Below are positions 6,267-12,365 of a DNA stretch of 13,196 nt, one piece after another. Every line of letters begins with the position of its first letter. Position 1 is the stretch's first letter. This DNA comes from an uncultured Coprococcus sp. (GTDB lineage: Bacteria > Bacillota > Clostridia > Lachnospirales > Lachnospiraceae). Under the pieces are notes generated by a model. The model was not told the DNA's origin, did no database searches, and worked only from the letters and a program-made list of their open reading frames with translations. The position numbers were made by a program, and so were the translations under genes. The stretch spans positions 1-13,196 of the forward strand of contig CAKQIY010000041.1 in NCBI GenBank assembly GCA_934247115.1, given 5' to 3'.

Positions 6267-7046
6267 TTACTTGTTCATTCTCTGTCTTACGACCTCGTAA
6301 GCCAGAACTCCGGCAGCAACCGATGCATTGAGTGAATCTATATCACCCTTCATCGGAACAGACACTACATAATCACACTTCTCCTTGACCAGTCTGCTGA
6401 CACCGCTTCCCTCGTTGCCGATCACCAGGCCCAGAGAACCTGTAAGGTTACACTTATACATAAGCTCTCCATCCATATCCGCACATGCAAACCACATACC
6501 ACGAGCCTTCAGTTCCTCTATGGTCTTACTGATATTGGTCACCTTTGCAACCGGGGTATAGTTTATTGCTCCAGCAGAAGCCTTTACAACCGTTGCTGTT
6601 ATCCCAACCGCACGTCTCTTCGGTATAATAACTCCATGGGCACCACATAGATTGGCAGTTCTGATGATCGCACCGAGATTGTGTGGATCCTCGATCTCAT
6701 CCAGTATAAAGAAGAACGGATCCTCTCCTCTGCTCTCTGCCAGTGCAAACATGTCCTCTATCTCAGCATACTTATACGCTGCAGCATGTGCTATAACTCC
6801 CTGATGCTTGCCTGCCTGTGACATCTGGTTTAACTTTTCCTTTGAGAGATAGTTTATCACGGTATCCTGCTTCTTAGCCTCTCTCACTATACTGTTCACA
6901 ACACCATCTCTGCATCCATCAAGGACATACAGCTTATCAATTGTCTTGCCCGATCTGAAAGCTTCAAGGACTGCATTTCTGCCCTCTATGACAAATGCCT
7001 CCTCAGCATCTTCATTTCCATTGTTATTCTCAAATTCTCTGCTCAT
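6267..7046 (-). CDS. rlmB: 23S rRNA 2'-O-ribose methyltransferase RlmB (SpoU/TrmH family)
   Basis: This enzyme uses S-adenosylmethionine to methylate the ribose of a 23S rRNA guanosine (Gm2251 in E. coli numbering) during 50S maturation. It has 259 residues from the chosen start. The N-terminal substrate-binding domain begins FVIEGRNAVLEAFRSGKTIDKLYV. The trefoil-knot SPOUT domain shows motif 1 (LDEIEDPHNLGAIIRTA), motif 2 (GLVIGNEGSGVS) and motif 3 (VSVPMKGDIDSLNASVAAGV). The start at 7046 is preferred because GGAG lies 6 bases before it; the ATG four codons earlier (7058) has only an abutting GGTGG. It lies 32 bp downstream of mrnC and 11 bp upstream of sigH. Close relatives such as TrmH cannot be fully excluded, but the SpoU-substrate-binding domain and gene order fit RlmB. 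Confidence 0.93.
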   Translation of the reverse strand: MSREFENNNGNEDAEEAFVIEGRNAVLEAFRSGKTIDKLYVLDGCRDGVVNSIVREAKKQDTVINYLSKEKLNQMSQAGKHQGVIAHAAAYKYAEIEDMFALAESRGEDPFFFILDEIEDPHNLGAIIRTANLCGAHGVIIPKRRAVGITATVVKASAGAINYTPVAKVTNISKTIEELKARGMWFACADMDGELMYKCNLTGSLGLVIGNEGSGVSRLVKEKCDYVVSVPMKGDIDSLNASVAAGVLAYEVVRQRMNK

Positions 7047-7078
7047 ATTACTCTCCATCCACCATCATGGTGTCTTCT

Positions 7079-7630
7079 TCATATTTTATCTGTCTCTTTG
7101 ACCGTATCTATATCTGCCTTACCACATATATCTGGCTCACTGCATGTATCTGTTTTTTTTACTGTATGTGTCTCCATAGCAGTATCTTGGTTTTTACCGG
7201 GATCTGGCATTGACAGTATCATTTTTGTGATCTCAAACATTCTGTCATACTGTTTGTCGAGATAGAGATATCCTATAAGGCACTCAAATCCGGTCGCCAT
7301 GCGGTACTGCCCCACCGTGGCATTCTTGGCTGTGGAATGTGTCTTTGTATTTCTTCCACGCTTATATATCCACTCTTCGTCTTCTGTGAGAAGTCCGTTA
7401 TCAAGCAGATAAATGATATATCCAGCCTGTGCCTCAGCCTTAACTTTCTGGCTGACTTCTTTGTGATATTTGTATGCCTGCTTGTTGTCCTTTGTGACCG
7501 CAAGTGTCTTTATAAGCAGATCGAACACACTGTCACCTATATACGCAAGTGACAGCGGCGAATATTCTCTTGGGTTGGTGTAGGTAACTCCGAGTATCTC
7601 AGTGAAATAACTGTCTATGCTCTTTTCCAT
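7079..7630 (-). CDS. mrnC: Mini-ribonuclease III (MrnC) with extended C-terminal tail
   Basis: This is an RNase III catalytic domain without a double-stranded RNA-binding domain, which in B. subtilis matures the ends of 23S rRNA. The domain covers residues 1-142: LSLAYIGDSVFDLLI (27-40, acidic residue D33), RGRNTKTHSTAKNATVGQYR (91-110) and MATGFECLIGYLYL (111-124, E116). MrnC proteins usually end soon after this, near 130-145 residues. Here a hydrophilic tail of about 40 residues follows, with two similar segments (TVKKTDT and TVKETDK), two Cys, and an A8 run in the coding strand. The tail looks disordered. The ATG at 7630 lies inside the last codons of cysS (16-bp overlap), with GAGGG 6 bases upstream, so translation is probably coupled to cysS. 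Confidence 0.92.
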   Translation of the reverse strand: MEKSIDSYFTEILGVTYTNPREYSPLSLAYIGDSVFDLLIKTLAVTKDNKQAYKYHKEVSQKVKAEAQAGYIIYLLDNGLLTEDEEWIYKRGRNTKTHSTAKNATVGQYRMATGFECLIGYLYLDKQYDRMFEITKMILSMPDPGKNQDTAMETHTVKKTDTCSEPDICGKADIDTVKETDKI

Positions 7631-9006
7631 TTTACGCCCTCTCTAGTATCCTCAAGAATGATTCCCATGTCGCTGAGCTGATCACGGATCTCATCTGCTC
7701 TTGCAAAGTTCTTTGCCTTTCTTGCCGCCTGTCTCTCCTCGATAAGAGCCTCTATATCAGAGTCAAGGATCTCCTCCTTCTTCTCGGTGATGATACCAAG
7801 CACATCGCAGAGCTTCTCAACTGTCTTAAGTACCAGATCAATCGTTGTCTTCGATGACTCCTCGTTTACATTTACATTCGAATACTTTACAAGCTCGAAT
7901 ATGACTGATATTGCATCCGCAGTGTTGAGGTCGTCATCCATGGCATCCTCATACTTCTTTACAAATGCTTCCATCTCATCAGCTACTGCTTTATCCACTT
8001 CACCATCTGTACCATTTATTGACTTCAGTCTATCTACTGCTGTGAGTATTCTCTCAAGTCCGTTCTTTGAAGCCTCAACAAGCTCTGCTGAGAAGTTGAG
8101 AGGACTTCTGTAGTGAGCTGACAGCATGAAGAATCTGATGACCTGAAGAGGATACTTATCTGCTATCTCCCTTACTGTGAAGAAATTGCCAAGAGACTTG
8201 GACATCTTCTCATTGTTGATCTTGAGGAAGCCGTTGTGCATCCAATATCTTGCAAACTCTGTGCCATTTGCAGCCTCGCTCTGGGCTATCTCGTTCTCAT
8301 GGTGTGGGAATATCAGATCCTCGCCACCTGCATGGATATCTATGACATCACCGATATACTTCTTGGACATAACCGAGCACTCCAGATGCCAGCCCGGTCT
8401 TCCATCTCCCCATGGTGATGGCCATGATGGCTCCCCCTCTTTCTTCGGCTTCCAGAGAACGAAATCAAGTGGATCCTCTTTCTCGTCCACACCTGATACT
8501 AGAAGATCTCTGTTGCCTGAACGAAGATCATCTATGTTCTTCTTTGAAAGCTTGCCATAATCCTTGAACTTTCTTGTCCTGAAGTATACAGTTCCATTCA
8601 CCTCATATGCGTAGTCCTTCTCTATAAGAGTCTTGACCATCTCTATCATATCCGGGATCTCTTCTGTTGCCTTTGGATGTGTCGTCGCCTCGCGGACATT
8701 GAGCGCTGCCATATCCTTCTTGACCTCTGCGATATATCTCTCCGATATAACGCTGGCATCCACGCCCTCCGCATTGGCACGCTTGATGATCTTATCATCA
8801 ACATCAGTGAAATTCGATACATAATTGACCTCATATCCCTTGTACTCCAGATATCTTCTGAGAGTATCAAATACTATCATAGGTCTCGCATTTCCTATAT
8901 GAATATAGTCATACACTGTAGGCCCACACACATATATTCCAACCTTGCCCTCATTGATAGGTACAAAATCTTCTTTTTTTCTTGTGAGTGTGTTTAAAAT
9001 CTTCAT
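7615..9006 (-). CDS. cysS: Cysteinyl-tRNA synthetase
   Basis: This enzyme charges tRNA-Cys with cysteine using ATP. It has 463 residues, the usual length. YVCGPTVYDYIHIGNARPM (25-43) carries zinc ligand C27 and the HIGN form of the HIGH motif (36-39). WHLECSVM gives C210, and FPHHENEIAQS gives H235 and E239, completing the Zn(Cys2-His-Glu) site that selects cysteine. NEKMSKSLGNFF carries KMSKS at 267-271. The C-terminal part ends in the short CysRS tail typical of Firmicutes (RDQLSDMGIILEDTREGVKWKRA). The chosen start, MKILNTLTRKKEDF at 9006, follows AAAGGA about 11 bases upstream and matches the family N-terminus; the longer frame to 9105 would run into the T-box terminator. It is the first gene of an operon with mrnC, rlmB and sigH, controlled by the Cys T-box leader. 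Confidence 0.97.
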   Translation of the reverse strand: MKILNTLTRKKEDFVPINEGKVGIYVCGPTVYDYIHIGNARPMIVFDTLRRYLEYKGYEVNYVSNFTDVDDKIIKRANAEGVDASVISERYIAEVKKDMAALNVREATTHPKATEEIPDMIEMVKTLIEKDYAYEVNGTVYFRTRKFKDYGKLSKKNIDDLRSGNRDLLVSGVDEKEDPLDFVLWKPKKEGEPSWPSPWGDGRPGWHLECSVMSKKYIGDVIDIHAGGEDLIFPHHENEIAQSEAANGTEFARYWMHNGFLKINNEKMSKSLGNFFTVREIADKYPLQVIRFFMLSAHYRSPLNFSAELVEASKNGLERILTAVDRLKSINGTDGEVDKAVADEMEAFVKKYEDAMDDDLNTADAISVIFELVKYSNVNVNEESSKTTIDLVLKTVEKLCDVLGIITEKKEEILDSDIEALIEERQAARKAKNFARADEIRDQLSDMGIILEDTREGVKWKRA

Positions 9007-9069
9007 AAAATATATCGTCCTTTCTATAAATACTCCAATAAATACCCATGACATATACAATCTGTATAC

Positions 9070-9350
9070 AAAAAAACTCCGTCCCAATATACATATGATA
9101 TGCATATAGAGACGAAGTATTATCTCCGCGGTTCCACTCTAATTGGATAAAATAAAATCCCACTCTCATCAGGTATAACGTTCCTTACACGTGCCGGAAT
9201 ACTCTTCTTATAATGCATTCTTTATAATTCATTTCCTCTGGCAGGCTCCCAGATGCACTTCACCACGTCTCCGACAACCATGCTCGCAGCCGATGGCACG
9301 GTCTCTCTGAATCCTCTGAACATAGCTACTCTTCCTGTTCACAGCCTTTC
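9070..9350 (-). promoter_or_regulatory. T-box riboswitch leader of cysS, Cys-specific (UGC specifier)
   Basis: This leader RNA senses uncharged tRNA-Cys and lets transcription continue into cysS when charging is low. Reading the minus strand: an AGTA motif of stem I (9330-9327), a CAGAGAG distal segment (about 9309-9303), and a specifier context GAAGTGCATC with the Cys codon TGC at 9257-9255. The T-box sequence AGAGTGGAACCGCGG follows at 9140-9126. The terminator is a 10-bp stem (9118-9109 with 9085-9076, two G·U pairs) followed by seven U residues (9076-9070). The specifier codon agrees with the downstream gene. The region 9007-9471 holds only this leader, its promoter and the divergent promoter of the next gene. 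Confidence 0.95.
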
Positions 9351-9356
9351 GAGTTT

Positions 9357-9385
9357 AGTATATGTGTGAGTTCTCTGTTTGTCAA
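9357..9385 (-). promoter_or_regulatory. Sigma-A promoter of the cysS operon
   Basis: On the minus strand a perfect -35 box TTGACA (9385-9380), a 17-bp spacer, and -10 box TATACT (9362-9357). Transcription should start near 9350, at the base of T-box stem I. Confidence 0.92.
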
Positions 9386-9411
9386 CAACTTCATTATTTT
9401 ACAACGTCTCA

Positions 9412-9440
9412 TTGCTTTTCCATTTTCTCACTGCTATACT
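9412..9440 (+). promoter_or_regulatory. Promoter of the DUF5721-like gene
   Basis: TTGCTT (9412-9417), a 17-bp spacer, then TATACT (9435-9440). The -35 box lies only 26 bp from the divergent cysS -35 box. The predicted leader is about 25 nt. Confidence 0.75.
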
Positions 9441-9471
9441 TAACTCATCAACACCATACAGGAGATTTTTA

Positions 9472-9969
9472 ATGTTAGATATTACGATCACAGAAACAAG
9501 GGACTTCGTAAAGAAGCTTCTCATGGAGAACACATTTGACCGTTTTCTCACAATGGAGACATTTGTAAAAAGCGGCATCACATACAGCTTTGACGGCAGG
9601 ATAAACAGGGATTTCTATGATAAGGAAGAACTGGAGCTCATGTCATCCACATCCTATGCGTCATGGGAATCAATAAAACCCCATGTATATAATGTAATAA
9701 GAGGCAAGAAGCTGCCACTCAGCTTTAAGATCGTACTCGTACTCTCCCAGCAAAGCATTCTTGACATGCTTGAAAAGAACCACCTTACTATTCCTGTTTC
9801 AGACGTTGCCAATCTCACACTCAATATATATTACGACGGAATGAGTATACAGCTCACATCCATGGCAACCCAGAACGTTTTCACCATGGACAAAACTCTT
9901 GAACATGTGTGGGATGCGGAGATCAGAGATTTTCTTAAATCCACCAGCATATATTTCACCGAAAATTAA
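9472..9969 (+). CDS. DUF5721-like protein of unknown function
   Basis: This is a soluble protein of 165 residues with no signal peptide, membrane segment or catalytic motif I recognise. From memory it resembles DUF5721, a small family found in Clostridia; no function is known to me. Visible features are the N-terminus MLDITITETRDFVKKLLMENTFDRFL, then a central IRGKKLPLSFKIVLVLS (about 76-92). A β-rich stretch NLTLNIYYDGMSIQLTSMATQ follows (about 119-139), and then MDKTLEHVWDAEIRDFLKSTSIYF near the C-terminus. The start at 9472 has AGGAG 7 bases upstream; the longer frame from 9379 would begin upstream of the predicted promoter. It stands as a single gene with its own promoter and terminator, divergent from cysS. 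Confidence 0.8.
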   Translation: MLDITITETRDFVKKLLMENTFDRFLTMETFVKSGITYSFDGRINRDFYDKEELELMSSTSYASWESIKPHVYNVIRGKKLPLSFKIVLVLSQQSILDMLEKNHLTIPVSDVANLTLNIYYDGMSIQLTSMATQNVFTMDKTLEHVWDAEIRDFLKSTSIYFTEN

Positions 9970-10004
9970 ATATTTCTGAAGAAATCAAATATAATCATTG
10001 AAGC

Positions 10005-10034
10005 TCCGGCATCATATCTGATGCCGGACTTTTT
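10005..10034 (+). terminator. Terminator of the DUF5721-like gene
   Basis: A perfect 10-bp stem (10005-10014 with 10019-10028; TCCGGCATCA / TGATGCCGGA) has a 4-base loop and is followed by a T-run at 10030-10034. It lies 35 bp after the stop codon and 14 bp before the htpG CIRCE. Confidence 0.9.
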
Positions 10035-10048
10035 ATGTGTACTATCTG

Positions 10049-10075
10049 TTAGCACTCATTTTATCTGAGTGCTAA
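10049..10075. promoter_or_regulatory. CIRCE operator upstream of htpG (HrcA binding site)
   Basis: A second perfect TTAGCACTC-N9-GAGTGCTAA repeat, identical in both arms to the groESL copy but with a different 9-base spacer. It lies 144 bp upstream of the htpG start and, unusually, ends 7 bp before the predicted -35 box rather than downstream of the promoter. Confidence 0.95.
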
Positions 10076-10082
10076 TTTTTTC

Positions 10083-10111
10083 TTGACTTTAGTTCCAGCC
10101 TGATTTATCAT
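10083..10111 (+). promoter_or_regulatory. Predicted sigma-A promoter of htpG
   Basis: TTGACT (10083-10088), a 17-bp spacer, then TATCAT (10106-10111), one mismatch each. The start would fall near 10118, giving a leader of about 100 nt. A second possible -10, TATTAT at 10144-10149, has no matching -35 box. Confidence 0.75.
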
Positions 10112-10123
10112 ACTTTTTAGCCT

Positions 10124-10180
10124 GATGTGTCAGTGTGCTTTTCTATTATTGTGGTGTACACAAATCGGGGATGACACATC
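10124..10180 (+). repeat. Inverted repeat in the htpG leader
   Basis: GATGTGTCA (10124-10132) and TGACACATC (10172-10180) are exact 9-bp inverted copies separated by 39 bases, followed 22 bases later by the AAGGAG ribosome binding site (10203-10208). In RNA they could form a long-loop hairpin in the 5' leader; as DNA they could be a spaced operator. A GTGTACAC palindrome (10154-10161) lies in the loop. Confidence 0.6.
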
Positions 10181-10219
10181 GATAAAACAAAGATCAATAT
10201 TTAAGGAGATGTATACACA

Positions 10220-12190
10220 ATGAAGAATGGAAATTTATCAATCAACAGTGAAAACATTTTCCCTGTCATCAAGAAATGGCTGTACTCAGACCATGATATA
10301 TTTGTCAGGGAGCTTATATCAAACGGCTGTGATGCCGTTACCAAGCTTAAGAAGCTGTCCCTCATGGGCGAATTTGACGAACCTGACGAACCATATCGTA
10401 TAGATGTGACCACCAGTGCCAATGACAAGACCATCACATTTACCGATAATGGTATCGGTATGACTGAGGAGGAGGTTGAGAAGTATATCAACCAGATCGC
10501 TTTCTCAGGAGCTGAGGCCTTCCTCGAGCAGTACAAGGATAAGGCTACAGAGGAACAGATCATCGGCCACTTCGGACTGGGCTTCTACTCCGCATTCATG
10601 GTTGCTGACAAAGTTACCATCGAAACAAAGTCATATAAGGACGATGAGGATGCTATATACTGGGAGTGTGAGGATGGTCTCGAATACTCCATGAAGAAGT
10701 GCGTGAAGGCTGACCGTGGTACCACCATCACACTATACCTGAACGAAGACAGCTATGAATTTGCCAATGAATACAGGATCAAGGAGGTCATCGACAAGTA
10801 CTGTTCATTCATGCCTGTTGAGATCTACTACACCAACGCAGACGAGCCACAGGAGGATCCTAAGGATGCAACTGTAGATGTGGATGCAAAGGAAGTCGGT
10901 GATACAGCAGATAGCACTGATGACAGCAAGGCCTCAGATACAGACGATACAAAGGGCGAGGACAAGAAGGACGAGAAGAAGCCTGAAGCTCCTAAGCCAC
11001 TCAACACCACTACCCCACTGTGGGCAAAGCATCCAAATGACTGCACTGACGAGGAGTACAAGGAGTTCTACAGAAAGGTATTCCACGACTACAAGGAGCC
11101 TCTGTTCTGGATACACCTGAACATGGATTATCCTTTCAACCTGAAAGGTATCCTGTACTTCCCTAAGATCAACACACAGTATGACAATCTCGAGGGAACT
11201 ATCAAGCTGTACAACAACCAGGTATTCGTAGCTGATAACATCAAAGAAGTTATCCCTGAGTTCCTTATGCTCTTAAAGGGATGTATTGACTGCCCTGATC
11301 TTCCTCTGAATGTATCACGTAGTGCACTTCAGAATGATGGATTTGTCAAGAAGATATCAGACTATATAACCAAAAAAGTTGCCGACAAGCTTTCAGGAAT
11401 GTATAAGGTTCACAGAGAGGACTATGAGAAGTACTGGGATGATATCAATCCATTTATCAAGTTTGGATGTCTGAAGGATCTCAAGTTTCTCGACAAGATG
11501 AAGGACTTCTGTATCTACAAGAATCTTGAGGGTAAGTATATAACTCTACCTGAGTATCTTGAAGCTGGAAAAGAGAAATATGAGAACAAGGTATTCTATG
11601 TAACCGACGAACAGGCTCAGTCACAGTACATCAACATGTTCAAGGCAGAAGGCATGGACGCTCTGATCATGACCCAGACCATCGACAGTCCATTCATCAC
11701 TCTGCTTGAGCAGAAGAACGAGAATGTACACTTCTACAGAATAGATGCTGAGCTTTCTGACAACTTTGTCGGTGAAGAACTCTCCGAGGAGACTGCAAAA
11801 GAATACAAGGATAAGCTCACCGCAGCATTTGAGAAGGCTCTTGATATGAAGAATCTCAATGTAAAGGTAGAGTCTCTGAAGGATGAGAATACATCTTCTA
11901 TCCTCACCCAGCCTGAGGAGACAAGACGTATGCAGGAGATGATGAAGATGTACGGCATGGCCGGTATGGATCCATCCATGTTTGGTCAGGGCGAAGGCGA
12001 GACACTTATACTGAACAGCAACAATAAGCTGGTCAAGTATGTTCTGGACAACCCTGACAGTGAAAACACAGCTACCATCTGCTGTCAGCTATATGATCTG
12101 GCCGTACTTGCCAATCGTCCACTGTCAGCTGATGCTATGACCAAGTTCATCGCAAGAAGCAATGAGATCCTTGGCATACTTACAAAGTAA
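10220..12190 (+). CDS. htpG: HtpG, bacterial Hsp90 chaperone, with a charged linker
   Basis: This is an ATP-driven dimeric chaperone of the cytosol. It has 656 residues against 624 for E. coli HtpG. The N-terminal GHKL ATPase carries VRELISNGCDA (29-39; E31, N35), TDNGIGM (75-81) and the lid glycine loop GHFGLGFYSAF (117-126). The middle domain begins at PLWAKHPNDCT (266-276) and holds the catalytic-arginine loop LPLNVSRSALQ (361-371; R367). The C-terminal dimerisation domain runs from about 510 to 656. Between N and middle domains, residues 208-260 form a low-complexity linker with 20 Asp/Glu and 9 Lys and no aromatic residue, at the place of the eukaryotic Hsp90 charged linker, which E. coli HtpG lacks. 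AAGGAG lies 11 bases before the ATG. CIRCE at 10049-10075 suggests HrcA control. Confidence 0.97.
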   Translation: MKNGNLSINSENIFPVIKKWLYSDHDIFVRELISNGCDAVTKLKKLSLMGEFDEPDEPYRIDVTTSANDKTITFTDNGIGMTEEEVEKYINQIAFSGAEAFLEQYKDKATEEQIIGHFGLGFYSAFMVADKVTIETKSYKDDEDAIYWECEDGLEYSMKKCVKADRGTTITLYLNEDSYEFANEYRIKEVIDKYCSFMPVEIYYTNADEPQEDPKDATVDVDAKEVGDTADSTDDSKASDTDDTKGEDKKDEKKPEAPKPLNTTTPLWAKHPNDCTDEEYKEFYRKVFHDYKEPLFWIHLNMDYPFNLKGILYFPKINTQYDNLEGTIKLYNNQVFVADNIKEVIPEFLMLLKGCIDCPDLPLNVSRSALQNDGFVKKISDYITKKVADKLSGMYKVHREDYEKYWDDINPFIKFGCLKDLKFLDKMKDFCIYKNLEGKYITLPEYLEAGKEKYENKVFYVTDEQAQSQYINMFKAEGMDALIMTQTIDSPFITLLEQKNENVHFYRIDAELSDNFVGEELSEETAKEYKDKLTAAFEKALDMKNLNVKVESLKDENTSSILTQPEETRRMQEMMKMYGMAGMDPSMFGQGEGETLILNSNNKLVKYVLDNPDSENTATICCQLYDLAVLANRPLSADAMTKFIARSNEILGILTK

Positions 12191-12246
12191 TTTATCCTGT
12201 CTGCCGGTCCACGGCAGCAGATCCTAATGAATAACTAACGCAATGA

Positions 12247-12295
12247 AAAAGCAGCAGACGGATATGTCTTGATAGCATATCCGTCTGCTGCTTTT
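12247..12295. terminator. Strong terminator between htpG and map, probably bidirectional
   Basis: A perfect 20-bp stem (12247-12266 with 12276-12295) encloses a 9-base loop. The arms end in AAAA and TTTT, so each strand gets a short U-run. It lies 57 bp after the htpG stop and 71 bp from the map stop. A smaller hairpin without a T-run (CTGCCG 12201-12206 with CGGCAG 12212-12217) sits just after htpG. Confidence 0.9.
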
Positions 12296-12365
12296 ATTCT
12301 CATATCATTCTATATGTTTATTCTGTCTGCACAATAGAACTCAAGCTCTTCCGAGCATCATCTCT

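Noticed and set aside
9007..9105. 33-residue N-terminal extension of CysRS
   Set aside because: It would be translated from the T-box terminator and leader region, matches no CysRS N-terminus, and a family-typical Met with AAAGGA upstream exists at 9006.
9379..9471. 31-residue N-terminal extension of the DUF5721-like gene
   Set aside because: The extension overlaps the predicted promoter, and the ATG at 9472 has a well-spaced AGGAG.
10828..11061. Minus-strand Ser-rich open frame within htpG
   Set aside because: It is the antisense of the Asp/Lys-rich linker codons, a composition artefact.
12201..12217. Small hairpin after htpG as a terminator
   Set aside because: The 6-bp stem has no T-run after it; the 20-bp stem at 12247-12295 is the clear terminator.
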